A stretch of DNA of 64,000 nucleotides from Neptunomonas japonica DSM 18939. Its GTDB lineage: Bacteria > Pseudomonadota > Gammaproteobacteria > Pseudomonadales > Balneatricaceae. The stretch is from NCBI RefSeq assembly GCF_000422765.1, contig NZ_AUGR01000013.1, positions 114,199-178,198 of the forward strand, in the 5' to 3' direction. The notes beneath the pieces were generated by a model. The model was not told where the DNA came from, did not search any database, and saw only the letters and a program-made list of their open reading frames with translations. Both the position numbers and the translations under genes were made by a program. This document shows, in pieces, positions 1 through 10,046 of the stretch (positions are counted from its first letter, which is position 1; each line of letters starts with the position of its first letter).

Positions 1-155
1 TTCTTATTAAAAGTAATAAATAGAAATCTGTTTATTCGTTTTTGGAATAAGAGGGAGTTCTCTTTATATTTCAAAAAAGAATAACAAGGTGATAAATTAT
101 TATTTTCTGTTATATAAAAAAATAAGTATGATGGCGTTCTGATTCATTTAGGGTA
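1..155. other. AT-rich leader before the first gene
   Basis: No coding sequence is recognisable here. The stretch is very AT-rich and probably holds the promoter of the downstream TSUP transporter, but no clear -35/-10 pair stands out. Confidence 0.4.
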
Positions 156-956
156 ATGGGTACTCATTGTATGGAATTTGCTTACAGCTTTGCTGGGCTG
201 GTTGTAGGGTTTATTGTCGGGCTCACAGGAATTGGTGGTGGTGCATTAATGACGCCGATTCTGATTGTTGTGTTCGGTATCCCTCCTATTATTGCCGTGA
301 GCACAGACCTTCTTTACGCCTCCGTCACCAAGTTTGGTGGGGTTTTTGCGTATGCTCGTAAAAAATTAATTGAATGGCGAATCGTTATTTTACTGTTGTC
401 TGGTAGTATCCCCGGCAGCTTGTTGACGCTGGAATACCTTAAAGGTCTTGCTGCTTTAGATGATATCGAGCATCTGATGAATCTGACGTTAGGTATTTCA
501 CTAATACTGACCTCTATAGCGGTGTTTGGTCGTAACAAAATTCGTAAGTTCGCCCTGAAAGTAGAAGGGCGTCCTTGGGTGGCGAAAGCGAAGAAAGTTC
601 GCCCTGCAGTTACCTTGTTAACCGGTGTTGTATTGGGGGGCTTAGTTACGCTGTCCTCTGTTGGTGCAGGTGCGTTAGGTACGGCGATGTTAATTACGCT
701 TTACCCACGCATGAGTATGCCAGCGATTGTTGGTACTGACCTTGTGCATGCCGTGGTGCTAACCGGGATTGCCGGTGCTGGGCATTATAGTATGGGAAGT
801 GTGGATTTATCTTTGCTTGCTTATTTATTACTGGGGTCGTTGCCTGGTGTATTTGTAGGCAGCCACATCGGTGCGAAATTGTCACCTAAGGTGATGCAGC
901 CGATAATGGGCTCAATATTGCTGGTTATCGGTGTACGTTTCGTACTGGCTGGTTGA
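156..956 (+). CDS. TSUP (TauE/SafE) family sulfite/anion permease
   Basis: A 266-residue inner-membrane protein. It has the two homologous halves typical of the TauE/SafE family: glycine-rich GLTGIGGGAL near residues 22-31 and TLSSVGAGALGTAM near residue 170, each followed by hydrophobic helices. Family members move sulfite, sulfonates or other small organic anions. It lies directly upstream of cysI, so sulfite or sulfur-anion transport tied to assimilation is the natural inference; the substrate cannot be read from sequence. The ATG at 156 gives MGTHCMEF; an in-frame ATG at 171 is equally possible, since neither has a strong ribosome-binding site. Confidence 0.85.
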   Translation: MGTHCMEFAYSFAGLVVGFIVGLTGIGGGALMTPILIVVFGIPPIIAVSTDLLYASVTKFGGVFAYARKKLIEWRIVILLLSGSIPGSLLTLEYLKGLAALDDIEHLMNLTLGISLILTSIAVFGRNKIRKFALKVEGRPWVAKAKKVRPAVTLLTGVVLGGLVTLSSVGAGALGTAMLITLYPRMSMPAIVGTDLVHAVVLTGIAGAGHYSMGSVDLSLLAYLLLGSLPGVFVGSHIGAKLSPKVMQPIMGSILLVIGVRFVLAG

Positions 957-1035
957 AATAATAATTATTAACGAACAATTTAAATTTTCTAGAATCGTAA
1001 AAGGGCAGTTGAGCTGCTAAACGGGTGAAACATTC

Positions 1036-2694
1036 ATGTATCAGTATAATGAAGTCGACCAAACCCTGGTTGACGAGCGCGTCGAACAGTACCGTGATCA
1101 GACACGTCGCTACTTGGCAGGAGATCTGCCAGAGGATGAGTTTCTTGTCTTGCGATTGATGAATGGTCTTTATATTCAACGGTTTGCACCGATGCTGCGT
1201 GTAGCGATTCCTTATGGATTGATGTCTTCGGAACAGTTGCGCAAATTAGCTCATATTGCTCGTACATATGATAAAGGCTATGGACACTTCACAACCCGTA
1301 CAAACCTTCAGTTTAACTGGCCTAAGCTTGAAGAAGTACCTGATATCTTGGCTGAATTGGCTCAAGTGCAGATGCACGCTATTCAGACGTCGGGTAACTG
1401 TATTCGTAATACGACAACGGACCCGTATTCCGGAGTCTATGCTAATGAATTAGAAGACCCACGTGCTTACTGTGAAATCATTCGTCAATGGTCGACACTG
1501 CATCCTGAGTTTGCTTACTTACCACGTAAATTTAAAATTGCAGTGACGGGTAGTACCGAAGACCGTGCCGCATCTCAGGTGCATGATATTGGTTTGCATC
1601 TAGTAAAAAATGATGCCGGTGAGATTGGTTTTGAAGTACTAGTCGGCGGTGGTTTAGGTCGTACACCTGTTATTGGTAAGGTGGTTCGTGACTTCTTGCC
1701 TAAAGAGCATTTGCTTTCGTATTTAGATGCTATCTTGCGTGTTTATAACCTTAATGGTCGTCGAGATAACAAGTACAAAGCGCGTATCAAGATCCTAGTC
1801 AATGCTCTGGGCGTCGAAGAGTTTAGCCGCTTGGTTGAAGAAGAGTGGGAATACTCTCGCGACGGTGAGTTAACGTTAACCAGTGCTGAAATTGAGCGCG
1901 CTAAAGGTTTCTTTACACCGTTTGATTATGATGTGAATGCAGCCGCAGATACGTCGTTTGATCAAAAAATTGCTGAAGATCGTGCCTTTAAAACCTGGTA
2001 TGAGCGTAATACAGTCGACCATCGTGTTGAAGGGTATCGTATCGCGATTGTATCTTTAAAGCCGCATCTAAAACCGGCGGGTGATATCACTGATGCGCAG
2101 ATGGACCTCGTGGCTGATCTGGCTGAAAAATACAGCTTTGGTGAAATTCGCTCCACTCATGATCAGAACTTGGTACTGGCTGATGTGAAAAAAGCAGATT
2201 TGTATAGCGTGTGGCAAGGGTTGGAGGCTAGCAACCTGGCTCGTCCAAATATTGGCACATTGGCGGATATGATCGTTTGCCCAGGGTTTGATTTCTGTGC
2301 ATTAGCAAATGCCAAAACATTGAACATTGCAGATCAGATTAATGAGCGGTTTGACGATCTAGATCACCTCTATGATTTGGGTGATATTCAGTTGAACATG
2401 TCGGGTTGTATTAATGCTTGTGGCCATCACCATGTTGCAGATATCGGTATTTTAGGTGTCGATAAGAAAGGTGAAGATTGGTACCAGATTACTCTGGGTG
2501 GTTCTTCACGTGAAGATGCTGTATTAGGCAAAGTATTAGGTAAGTCAGTTGCTGCTGATGATGTTGCTAATACGCTCGAAAAAATTCTGGACGTGTTTGT
2601 AGAGCACCGCCAGGAAGAAGAATTGTTCCGCGATACCTATAAGCGTATCGGTATGGACCCGTTTAAGGAGAATGTTTATGCCCTTGCTCATTAA
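1036..2694 (+). CDS. cysI: Assimilatory sulfite reductase, hemoprotein subunit
   Basis: A 552-residue cytoplasmic siroheme/4Fe-4S enzyme that reduces sulfite to sulfide in cysteine biosynthesis. The cluster and siroheme ligands are visible: C415-x5-C421 in CPGFDFC, and C458-x3-C462 in MSGCINACGHHH. Two ferredoxin-like half domains precede the repeats, as in the nitrite/sulfite reductase family. DUF934, cysH and the siroheme synthase follow, which supports sulfite over nitrite as substrate. The reading frame overlaps the start of the DUF934 gene, so the two are translationally coupled. Confidence 0.92.
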   Translation: MYQYNEVDQTLVDERVEQYRDQTRRYLAGDLPEDEFLVLRLMNGLYIQRFAPMLRVAIPYGLMSSEQLRKLAHIARTYDKGYGHFTTRTNLQFNWPKLEEVPDILAELAQVQMHAIQTSGNCIRNTTTDPYSGVYANELEDPRAYCEIIRQWSTLHPEFAYLPRKFKIAVTGSTEDRAASQVHDIGLHLVKNDAGEIGFEVLVGGGLGRTPVIGKVVRDFLPKEHLLSYLDAILRVYNLNGRRDNKYKARIKILVNALGVEEFSRLVEEEWEYSRDGELTLTSAEIERAKGFFTPFDYDVNAAADTSFDQKIAEDRAFKTWYERNTVDHRVEGYRIAIVSLKPHLKPAGDITDAQMDLVADLAEKYSFGEIRSTHDQNLVLADVKKADLYSVWQGLEASNLARPNIGTLADMIVCPGFDFCALANAKTLNIADQINERFDDLDHLYDLGDIQLNMSGCINACGHHHVADIGILGVDKKGEDWYQITLGGSSREDAVLGKVLGKSVAADDVANTLEKILDVFVEHRQEEELFRDTYKRIGMDPFKENVYALAH

Positions 2695-3169
2695 TAAAAA
2701 GATCGTTGCTAACGATAATTGGCAGTCGATTGATGTAGAAAGCCTAGAGCAGGCTCAAGCGCTTCCTAGTGGCGATATCATCGTACCGCTGTCTTTTTAC
2801 CTTGAAAACCGTGACGACCTTCTGGGTCGTGATGGCCAGCTAGGTATACAAGTAAATGGGGATGATGATCTTCAGGCTTTGTATGCTGAACAGGACAATA
2901 TTGCTTTGGTTGCCGTTGAGTTTCCAATCTTTCGTGATGGGCGTGGTTTTAGTATCGCTAAACATCTTGTTAGAACAGGCTTTAACGGCGAAATTCGAGC
3001 GATAGGTGATGTAGCACGCGATCGTTTAGCATTGATGCAAAGCTCAGGCTTTAATGCATTTTTAATCCCTGAAGATCGTTTTTCTGAAGAAGATCTTAAC
3101 GCATTTACTGAAGTAAGCGTGAATTATCAGGGAACGGCGGCTGACCCACGGCCTATTTTTCGCCGCTAA
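2678..3169 (+). CDS. DUF934 protein, sulfite reduction accessory factor
   Basis: A protein of about 163 residues of the DUF934 family (COG3749), whose genes follow cysI in many proteobacteria; a role as electron-transfer or assembly partner of the sulfite reductase is proposed from context only. The start at 2678 (MPLLINKK) is preferred over the in-frame ATG at 2672 because AAGGAG at 2665-2670 sits 7 bases upstream of it. The start lies inside the end of cysI, giving a 17-bp overlap. No cofactor motif is visible. Confidence 0.85.
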   Translation: MPLLINKKIVANDNWQSIDVESLEQAQALPSGDIIVPLSFYLENRDDLLGRDGQLGIQVNGDDDLQALYAEQDNIALVAVEFPIFRDGRGFSIAKHLVRTGFNGEIRAIGDVARDRLALMQSSGFNAFLIPEDRFSEEDLNAFTEVSVNYQGTAADPRPIFRR

Positions 3170-3180
3170 TTCTATTGACA

Positions 3181-3206
3181 GAGCTAAAGCCTACGGGTTT
3201 TAGCTC
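3181..3206. promoter_or_regulatory. Intercistronic hairpin between DUF934 and cysH
   Basis: GAGCTAAA at 3181-3188 and TTTAGCTC at 3199-3206 are perfectly complementary, and further GC pairs can close the loop. No T-run follows, so it is more likely an mRNA-stabilising or processing hairpin than a strong terminator. A good ribosome-binding site (AAAGGAGAG) for cysH comes just after it. Confidence 0.5.
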
Positions 3207-3226
3207 ACAAAGGAGAGAGAATAACG

Positions 3227-3850
3227 ATGAGTATTGATTTGGTTGCTGCGAATAAGGCGTTAGAAGGTAAGTCACCACAAGAGATAGTTGCATGGGCTAT
3301 TGCTCAGTCTGATAATCCTCTAGTGACGACTAATTTTCGCCCTTACGAATCTGTCATTTTACATATGGCGGTGCAAGCTAAGCCGGATATTAAAGTCTTG
3401 TGGGTTGATTCAGGTTATAACACGTCTGCCACTTATCGGTTTGCAGAAAAAATGATTCAGGACTTTAACCTCAATGTCGAAACGTATATTCCTCAACAGA
3501 CATCTGCTCGTCGGAATGTGTTGATGAAAGGTATTCCTGATATTGATGATCCTTTACATGATGAGTTTACCCGCCAAGTTAAGCTAGAGCCGTTTCAACG
3601 CGCATTAGCGCAGATGAGCCCAGATTTGTGGTTGAATGCTATTCGTAAAGATCAGACCGAGTTTCGCCAGTCCTTGGAAATTGTGTCTGTTAGTAAAGAT
3701 GGCATTATTAAGGTTGCACCCTTGTTCAATTGGAGTGAGGCCGACCTAGAGGCATATTTGCTTGAGCATAACTTGCCAAATGAGCATGACTATTTTGATC
3801 CGACTAAAGCGCTAGAAACACGTGAGTGCGGTTTGCACACTCAGCTATAA
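3227..3850 (+). CDS. cysH: Phosphoadenylyl-sulfate (PAPS) reductase family protein
   Basis: A 207-residue enzyme predicted to reduce activated sulfate to sulfite using thioredoxin. The C-terminal ECGLH motif carries the only cysteine (C201), the catalytic one. The CC and CxxC pairs that bind a 4Fe-4S cluster in APS reductases are absent, which points to the cluster-free PAPS-reducing type. The protein is shorter than E. coli CysH (244 residues), mostly through a trimmed C-terminus. It sits between the sulfite reductase and siroheme synthase genes, completing the sulfate-to-sulfide route. Confidence 0.87.
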   Translation: MSIDLVAANKALEGKSPQEIVAWAIAQSDNPLVTTNFRPYESVILHMAVQAKPDIKVLWVDSGYNTSATYRFAEKMIQDFNLNVETYIPQQTSARRNVLMKGIPDIDDPLHDEFTRQVKLEPFQRALAQMSPDLWLNAIRKDQTEFRQSLEIVSVSKDGIIKVAPLFNWSEADLEAYLLEHNLPNEHDYFDPTKALETRECGLHTQL

Positions 3851-3953
3851 ATTGCTTTGTTAATATAAGAATTCAAGCAGTGGGCCCGATCTAATCAGTG
3901 GTTTTTGACCGGATTATGTTAATCTGGGTTCATGAACTGACTGGGGGCTCATT

Positions 3954-5390
3954 GTGGATTTTTTACCTCTCTTTTTTAATCTAAAGTCTCGCCAAGTATT
4001 ACTCATTGGTGGCGGTGATATCGCTTTACGCAAAGCCCGTCTACTGAAGCGTGCCGGTGTTTATCTCACGGTAGTATCGCATGCCGTGGATGATGAGCTC
4101 AAAGCACTGTTGGTTAATGCTAACGATCAGATAGTCATTGGTGAATACCATGCAGCGTTATTAGAAGGCAAAACATTAGTGGTTGCTGCTACTGATGACA
4201 AAGGCCTGCATGAGCGTGTTCATTATGATGCAGTGGCGCTAAATATCCCTGTGAATGTCGTTGATACTCCCTCCCTTTGTACCTTTATTTTTCCTGCTAT
4301 TGTTGACCGCTCACCTATTGTTATTGGTATCTCTTCAGGTGGTGAGTCGCCCGTTTTGGCTCGGTTGCTAAGGGCGCGGCTAGAAACACTGATCCCTAAT
4401 GGTTATAGCCGCCTCGGCTCATTAGTCGGACGCTTTCGTAATCAGGTAAAAGCGACATTTGGTTCGGTTAATGAGCGCCGCCGTTTTTGGGAGCATGTGT
4501 TAGAAGGACAGATTGCAGAAAAGGTTTTTTCTGGGCGTAACGAGGAAGCCGAAACATTACTAAAAGCTGCCATTGATAAAGGTGAAAACAGTCATCAAGT
4601 AGGCGAAGTATACTTGGTTGGAGCGGGGCCCGGTGACCCTGAGCTATTAACGTTTAAAGCGTTGCGCTTGATGCAGCAAGCGGATGTGGTGTTTTATGAC
4701 AACTTGGTATCGGCAGAAGTGCTGGACCTATGCCGTCGTGATGCCGACTTGATCTATGTTGGCAAAAAGCGTGATGATCATGCGGTTCCTCAAGAGGGGA
4801 TTAATGCACTATTAGTGCAGCATGCGCAGCAAGGTAAACGTGTTGTTCGCTTAAAAGGTGGAGATCCATTCATTTTTGGTCGAGGTGGAGAAGAGCTAGA
4901 AACTCTGAAATCACACGGCATTCCATTTCAGGTGGTGCCGGGGATAACCGCTGCGAGTGCTTGTTCAACTTATGCCGGTATACCGCTAACACACCGCGGT
5001 TATGCGCAGTCGGTTAAGTTTGTAACAGGGCAGCTTAAAAACCGTAAAGATAAACTGAATTTCTCTGAGTTAGTGCACCCTAACCAAACCGTTGTGTTTT
5101 ATATGGGGTTGCATACATTGCCAACTCTTGCCGAAAGCTTAATCGAGCATGGTAAGCCTGCCGATACGCCAGTCGCTATTGTGTCTAAGGGAACAGCACC
5201 TGATCAAAAGGTTCTGACGGGTACCTTGGCTGACATTGCTGCTAAGCAAGAGGAAGCGAAGCTAGTAGCACCAGCGCTTATCATTGTAGGTGAAGTGGTG
5301 GCTTTGCAAGAGCAGTTAGCATGGTTTGGCGACAACGTTGAACAAGAAGGTTTAACGCACGCCTTAGGAATGCTTAAAGAAGAGAAGTAA
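3954..5390 (+). CDS. cysG: Siroheme synthase, trifunctional
   Basis: A 478-residue fusion. The N-terminal third is the precorrin-2 dehydrogenase/ferrochelatase module (Rossmann motif [12 protein letters not shown] near residue 17). The C-terminal part is the uroporphyrinogen-III methyltransferase, with [12 protein letters not shown] near residue 220 and [15 protein letters not shown] near residue 300. It makes the siroheme needed by the upstream cysI product. Translation starts with GTG at 3954, preceded by a GGGGG-rich ribosome-binding site. Length matches E. coli CysG. Confidence 0.93.
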   Translation: MDFLPLFFNLKSRQVLLIGGGDIALRKARLLKRAGVYLTVVSHAVDDELKALLVNANDQIVIGEYHAALLEGKTLVVAATDDKGLHERVHYDAVALNIPVNVVDTPSLCTFIFPAIVDRSPIVIGISSGGESPVLARLLRARLETLIPNGYSRLGSLVGRFRNQVKATFGSVNERRRFWEHVLEGQIAEKVFSGRNEEAETLLKAAIDKGENSHQVGEVYLVGAGPGDPELLTFKALRLMQQADVVFYDNLVSAEVLDLCRRDADLIYVGKKRDDHAVPQEGINALLVQHAQQGKRVVRLKGGDPFIFGRGGEELETLKSHGIPFQVVPGITAASACSTYAGIPLTHRGYAQSVKFVTGQLKNRKDKLNFSELVHPNQTVVFYMGLHTLPTLAESLIEHGKPADTPVAIVSKGTAPDQKVLTGTLADIAAKQEEAKLVAPALIIVGEVVALQEQLAWFGDNVEQEGLTHALGMLKEEK

Positions 5391-5499
5391 GAGTTCTTTA
5401 TAATTGACTTAATACGTTCAGTTCTCATGATTTACTCAGGATAACTGCTCAGTTAATAACTCTTGGTTGCCATTGTTTATAGCTGCTAGTAATCGTTAA

Positions 5500-5526
5500 G
5501 CCGAATCCATGTGATTCGGCTTTTTT
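5500..5526 (+). terminator. Rho-independent terminator after cysG
   Basis: GCCGAATC at 5500-5507 pairs with GATTCGGC at 5513-5520 across a CATGT loop and is followed by six T. It ends the sulfur assimilation cluster. Confidence 0.9.
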
Positions 5527-5648
5527 ATGCCCACTTGAGAGAGCCATCGTGTTTTTTAGAGGTCAATGTATTAGTCGCACACACATGCGTATGGTATTAA
5601 TGAATGGTAACGAATAGCTATCTTCATTAATTGTAAGGAAGAGAAGTC

Positions 5649-5891
5649 ATGAGTGATAAAGCCGTTATTGCGCAAAAAACCCCGTATGCAACCGATGTAG
5701 TCGCAGGTGAACGTTATCGTTGGTGCGCTTGTGGTTTAAGTAACCGCCAGCCTTTATGTGATGGCTCACATAAAGGTACTGACTTTAAACCTGTGTCATT
5801 CACGGCGGAAAAAACAGAGACAATATACCTATGTGGCTGTAAGCAAACAGTAAATGCTCCGGTGTGTGATGGGTCGCATAAGGCTCTATAA
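5649..5891 (+). CDS. CDGSH iron-sulfur domain protein
   Basis: An 80-residue protein with two tandem CDGSH modules. The first runs from WCACG to CDGSHKG, the second from LCGCK to CDGSHK. Each keeps the three-Cys/one-His set that binds a 2Fe-2S cluster. Bacterial double-CDGSH proteins of this size are soluble redox or Fe-S handling proteins of uncertain role. GGAAGAG lies 5-11 bases before the ATG. It stands alone between the cysG terminator and the hydrolase-OsmC gene. Confidence 0.88.
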   Translation: MSDKAVIAQKTPYATDVVAGERYRWCACGLSNRQPLCDGSHKGTDFKPVSFTAEKTETIYLCGCKQTVNAPVCDGSHKAL

Positions 5892-5962
5892 GTGTGCACG
5901 GTTAAAGGTATTTGTAGCTGATATTTGCATTGTATTGAAATGATTTTAAGGAGAGTTTTTGT

Positions 5963-7174
5963 ATGCGTGTAAAGGTTCAGTTTGAGAGTAATGGGCAGAT
6001 GCTAGCTGGGATGCTGGAAACACCTGACACAGATATACGTTGTTATGCTTTATTTGCTCATTGCTTCACTTGTGGAAAAGATATAGCAGCGGCCTCTCAT
6101 ATTGCACGGGCTCTGATGGCAAAAGGCATTGCTGTGCTTCGATTTGATTTTACGGGGTTGGGTAATAGCGATGGCGATTTTGCAAATACGCACTTTTCAT
6201 CAAACATTCAAGACCTATTGGCCGCCGCAGATTTCTTGCGTCAGGAGTATCAAGCACCAACAATATTGATTGGGCATAGCTTAGGAGGTGCGGCAGTATT
6301 AGCGATGGCTGCAAAGGTTAAAGAAGTTCAGGCAGTCGTGACTATCGGTGCACCACACCATGCAAAACATGTCGTGCATAACTTTTCAGCTTCAATTGAT
6401 AAGATTATTGAAAATGGCGAAGCAGAAGTGTGTTTAGGCGCTCGAAAATTTCTTATTAAGAAACAGTTTTTAGATGATATTGATACACACGCTGACCATG
6501 ATATAGGCAAGTTAAAAAAGGCATTGTTAGTGATGCACTCGCCGACGGATGCCACGGTGCCTATTTCTGAGGCAGAAAAAATTTATCGTAATGCCAAGCA
6601 TCCAAAAAGTTTCGTTAGCTTGGATAGTGCTGACCATTTGCTAACTAAGCGTGCTGATTCTGAGTATGTTGCAGAAACCATAGCAGGTTGGGCTAGTCGC
6701 TACATTCCTAAAGTAGTACAGCACCGAGTCCCGGTTAAAAAAGGGCACGTCATTGTGGAAGAAAAGAACCATGTTTTCACCCAGCATGTGAGCAGCGATA
6801 GCCACTATTGGTTGGCAGATGAGCCGACAGCAGTAGGCGGGGCAAACAGTGGTCCTGATCCGTATGAGCATTTATTGGCAGGGCTAGGCGCTTGTACCTC
6901 TATGACAGTTCGAATGTATGCGAGTAGAAAAAAGCTGGCGTTACAGCATGTGCGTGTTGAGTTGAGTCATAGTCGTGATTACCACCGCGATTGTGAAGGA
7001 TGTGATGTAACGCCGCAGTCGATGGAAGTTATCGAGCGAAAATTAACCTTAGTGGGTAACTTAACGCAAGAGCAGCGACAGCGTTTGCTAGAGATAGCGG
7101 ATAAGTGCCCAGTACATAAAACATTACACAGTAATCTTCAGGTTGTTACTCAGTTGTTACCCGCAGAGTCATGA
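5963..7174 (+). CDS. Bifunctional alpha/beta hydrolase - OsmC family protein
   Basis: A 403-residue fusion. The N-terminal 250 residues are an alpha/beta hydrolase with nucleophile elbow G-H-S106-L-G and a late acid/histidine pair ([16 protein letters not shown]). The C-terminal 150 residues are an OsmC/Ohr domain with both peroxidatic cysteines (C311 in GACTSM, C382 in DKCPVH). OsmC domains reduce organic hydroperoxides. The hydrolase half may release or recognise acylated substrates, which is inference. The same fusion occurs in many gammaproteobacteria. GGAGAG precedes the ATG. Confidence 0.9.
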   Translation: MRVKVQFESNGQMLAGMLETPDTDIRCYALFAHCFTCGKDIAAASHIARALMAKGIAVLRFDFTGLGNSDGDFANTHFSSNIQDLLAAADFLRQEYQAPTILIGHSLGGAAVLAMAAKVKEVQAVVTIGAPHHAKHVVHNFSASIDKIIENGEAEVCLGARKFLIKKQFLDDIDTHADHDIGKLKKALLVMHSPTDATVPISEAEKIYRNAKHPKSFVSLDSADHLLTKRADSEYVAETIAGWASRYIPKVVQHRVPVKKGHVIVEEKNHVFTQHVSSDSHYWLADEPTAVGGANSGPDPYEHLLAGLGACTSMTVRMYASRKKLALQHVRVELSHSRDYHRDCEGCDVTPQSMEVIERKLTLVGNLTQEQRQRLLEIADKCPVHKTLHSNLQVVTQLLPAES

Positions 7175-7201
7175 GTATTTAATAAACTGTTCCAGATGAA
7201 A

Positions 7202-7230
7202 GGGTCAGGCTAGGTCTATAGCCTGTACCC
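7202..7230. terminator. Hairpin between convergent genes
   Basis: GGGT-c-AGGCTA at 7202-7212 pairs with TAGCCT-g-TACCC at 7219-7230. It lies between the convergent OsmC-fusion and aqpZ genes and may serve both. There is no good T-run, so the call is tentative. Confidence 0.4.
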
Positions 7231-7263
7231 TTACGGTCTGCATCACTTGCTAAGCAATTGATA

Positions 7264-7953
7264 TTACTTATCTTCGCTGCCGATGTAACGATAGACGCCC
7301 GCACCCAAGATGGCACCAATCACTGGCGCTATCCAGAATAGCCATAATTGAGAAATAGCCCAATCACCAACATACAGAGCAACACCTGTACTACGTGCAG
7401 GGTTTACAGAAGTGTTAGTGACAGGAATACTAATGAGATGGATTAAGGTTAGACATAGTCCAATTGCGATAGGTGCTAAGCCCTTTGGTGCGCGCTCATC
7501 CGTTGCACCCATGATGACGAGCAAGAACATCATCGTCATTACCACTTCAGTAATAAAAGCAGACAGTAGTGAGTAGCCACCAGGTGAGTGTTCTGCGTAG
7601 CCATTAGAAGCAAACCCTGCGCTGACATCAAATCCCGCTTGTCCACTAGCAATCAAGAATAAAGCCCCACCGGCAACTAAACCACCAATGACTTGCGCTG
7701 CAATATAGGGAAGTAACTGGTTGGCTGGAAAACGCCCGCCTGCCCATAGTCCTATAGAGACCGCTGGATTAAGGTGACAGCCAGAAATATGCCCGATAGC
7801 AAAGGCCATCGTTAACACAGTTAACCCAAAAGCGAATGATACGCCGAGTAGGCCGATGCCTACATCAGGAAAAGCAGCAGCCAGTACCGCGCTACCGCAA
7901 CCACCCAGTACTAGCCAAAATGTTCCGAAAGATTCCGCAATATACTTTTTCAT
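7264..7953 (-). CDS. aqpZ: Aquaporin Z
   Basis: A 229-residue MIP-family water channel with six membrane helices. Both NPA boxes are present: HLNPAVSIG near residue 61 and SVNPARSTG near residue 183. The latter is followed by the conserved arginine of the selectivity filter. Length and motifs match AqpZ rather than glycerol facilitators. GGAGG precedes the ATG. Confidence 0.93.
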   Translation of the reverse strand: MKKYIAESFGTFWLVLGGCGSAVLAAAFPDVGIGLLGVSFAFGLTVLTMAFAIGHISGCHLNPAVSIGLWAGGRFPANQLLPYIAAQVIGGLVAGGALFLIASGQAGFDVSAGFASNGYAEHSPGGYSLLSAFITEVVMTMMFLLVIMGATDERAPKGLAPIAIGLCLTLIHLISIPVTNTSVNPARSTGVALYVGDWAISQLWLFWIAPVIGAILGAGVYRYIGSEDK

Positions 7954-8021
7954 AACAACCTCCTTGATTGTGGAGGTAGTGTTGCGCCAAGTGCCTGAAC
8001 CTCTACTGAAATATTAGTCTT

Positions 8022-8459
8022 CTAAGCTAAGTAAGCTTTTAAAGAGGCTAAAAGTCCTGCGTAAATAGGATTGCAAAACTCACTTACATCGCTGCTATTA
8101 TCTGAATCAAAGCTTGATGACCATTCAATAAAGGTTTCGCCTGAGTCTGTGATAGGCGATAACTTCACGGCACCAAAATAGTTCTGCACACAATCTTTAG
8201 CGACAGGGCCTGGGCCATCATCAATACGGTATGTGAAAGTGAATTCATCATTGTCGATAGACAAAAGCGTTTCATGAAATGCATCATTAAGAATGCGCCG
8301 CGCACCGACCTCATTGCTTTGTTTATCTCCCACTTTCTCAGTAGAGGTAACAACAGCCGTTCCCCAGGGTAAGTCATGAAAGTTATTTACGGTATCCCAA
8401 ACTTTTTCTATGGGTGCATTGATAACAGTTGAGTTGTAACATTTTCCCATGGTGTTCAC
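8022..8459 (-). CDS. SRPBCC family protein
   Basis: A 145-residue single-domain START/Bet v1-like protein. The N-terminal pattern (VINAPIEKVWDTVNNFHDLPWG) and later ARRILNDAFHETLLSID strand motif are typical of the polyketide cyclase/SRPBCC superfamily. These bind hydrophobic ligands, but the ligand is not predictable. It is a short monocistronic gene upstream of aqpZ on the same strand. Confidence 0.8.
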   Translation of the reverse strand: MNTMGKCYNSTVINAPIEKVWDTVNNFHDLPWGTAVVTSTEKVGDKQSNEVGARRILNDAFHETLLSIDNDEFTFTYRIDDGPGPVAKDCVQNYFGAVKLSPITDSGETFIEWSSSFDSDNSSDVSEFCNPIYAGLLASLKAYLA

Positions 8460-8617
8460 CTTATCATCATTTTATTATTGATTGTGTTGGGTTTGTTGTA
8501 TCTGAAATCTAGCATGGTAGGGAGGCGAGCTACTGTTGACCTGAAGTGTTAAAAAGCACCTTCTTTAGTGCTTTCTATTAGGTGAATGGGGCATCTTTAT
8601 TTTGTTCAGGCAGCTTC

Positions 8618-8860
8618 TTAGGTGAGTATTAACAGCGCTAAATAAGGAACTAGGCTGAAGATAATAAAAAGTAGTTTAAATAACCCTAGGAAAGCGTAAA
8701 AAACTATGTCGAATTGCTGGCGAGAAAGGGCAAAAAAATGGCGTTGGGTGCGGTAGGCAAGATCTGGCGCAAGCATAAATATACTTGTCCATAGAACAAG
8801 AAGTGCGCCATTAATAACCGAACACCACATGAAAAAGTCTTTTAGTGTTTCTATTTCCAT
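8618..8860 (-). CDS. Small two-helix membrane protein (DUF6868-like)
   Basis: An 80-residue protein with two hydrophobic segments (about residues 12-32 and 54-78) flanking a basic AYRTQRHFFALSRQQFD segment. The layout resembles DUF6868 membrane proteins. It is the last gene of a minus-strand cluster of three small membrane-protein genes. Function unknown. Confidence 0.7.
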   Translation of the reverse strand: MEIETLKDFFMWCSVINGALLVLWTSIFMLAPDLAYRTQRHFFALSRQQFDIVFYAFLGLFKLLFIIFSLVPYLALLILT

Positions 8861-9108
8861 TTATACATCACTCTTTTTTCCAAATAGGCGTTTCAGCTTA
8901 TCTTTGGCTATAAATAAGATAATCCCGAAAATACTAACGAGTAATGTTTCCCAAAACTCTAATAGTTTGTTCCAGAATACACTCAGTAACTCTATCGATT
9001 TCTCTGTGAATTCCCCCAAATTCCGTTGAGATTTTTACTGTATGGTCCTTCGGTTTTTAAAAATCGTTGGAAAAAGAGCACATCATCTCCAAATAATCCG
9101 TAGCTCAT
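8861..9108 (-). pseudogene. Small gene apparently split by a frameshift
   Basis: A minus-strand ATG at 9106-9108 with an AAGGGG ribosome-binding site opens a 38-codon frame (begins MSYGLFGDDVLFFQRF) that stops at 8992. An overlapping frame encodes a coherent C-terminal half (LGEFTEKSIELLSVFWNKLL, then a membrane helix and a basic tail) ending at 8861. It has no good start of its own. The simplest reading is one gene of roughly 80 codons with a frameshift near 9010-9030. Two very short genes are the alternative. Function unknown. Confidence 0.45.
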
Positions 9109-9130
9109 AATATTCCCCTTGTTATCGTTT

Positions 9131-9454
9131 TTACTTCTCTTTTGTAGTTTCGGTTTTTCCGGACAGTTGCCCTAAAACATATCCAGCTATACCGCTCAGA
9201 ATCGCACCGGTAATATTTCCGTCTAATCGTCCTGCCAAGCTAAGCACTACGGTGGCGGCAATTACACCGATGACCGTAACGGTTTTGAAAAATGATGAAC
9301 TTTTTAAGATATCCATGATTTTCTCATCAGACTTAGCAACCGCGTTCCAGAACATACCCCACATTGTGACTATGCCTATGGTTGCCAGTACTGATAGACC
9401 AACAATGTATTCAGCTTTTAACTCCATGGTTTGTTCAATGATTTCAGTTTCCAT
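9131..9454 (-). CDS. Small membrane protein of unknown function
   Basis: A 107-residue protein with about three hydrophobic segments (residues 17-37, 59-74, 80-96), the last glycine-rich (GAILSGIAGYVLGQLSG), and a short charged C-terminus. The glycine-rich pattern resembles holin-like or small channel proteins, but no family is recognised. It heads the three-gene minus-strand cluster. Confidence 0.6.
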   Translation of the reverse strand: METEIIEQTMELKAEYIVGLSVLATIGIVTMWGMFWNAVAKSDEKIMDILKSSSFFKTVTVIGVIAATVVLSLAGRLDGNITGAILSGIAGYVLGQLSGKTETTKEK

Positions 9455-10046
9455 TAGCCTGCTCCATTTAAGGCATTATTAAAGACATTTCTGAGTCGAT
9501 AGATAGATGAAAAAGGGCAGCGTTTTAGTAGCGTTTTATCAAAAGAATAAAGAAGGTTAGTTGACCTAATGAAAGAGTAGATATGGTTGAATAGTATTGA
9601 GTAAAGGGAGGGTATTATTTTATTTACGCTAGAGCGCGGTCGGTTTTTCTGTAAATAACACACATGCGCATAAGATTGCGTAGAGTATGTATAAGTATCA
9701 ATTGATAGAGGTACTTTTAGCTGGCACATAATAAAACCTACCGCATTATTATTGGTATAGGTGGCTTTAGTTCTTTATGCACGGAGGCCGTCAGGTATTA
9801 CTACTTTTAGAAGGAATCCGAGTCCATAAAATTTCCTTTGTATAAATCTATACTCTGATTCAATAGCTTATGCAAACGTTCGTTTTATGCTGGTATTGGC
9901 TTAGAATTAGGTTTTTTACGGTGAGTCATACAAAAGTCTTTGTTTGTGTTAATGAACTTACTAACTATGGATATTCAATAATATGTTTATGATATGAAGT
10001 TATAATTATTTGATGAGTAAGTCGTTTTTAGGTGTGATGATAAATA
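9455..10046. other. 592-bp stretch without a convincing gene
   Basis: AT-rich spacer between the minus-strand small membrane genes and the thioredoxin-like gene. Open frames here have poor composition. It presumably contains divergent promoters, but none could be assigned. Confidence 0.4.

Noticed and set aside
9454..9729. Minus-strand 91-residue frame
   Set aside because: Composition is not protein-like and there is no ribosome-binding site or homology; treated as non-coding.
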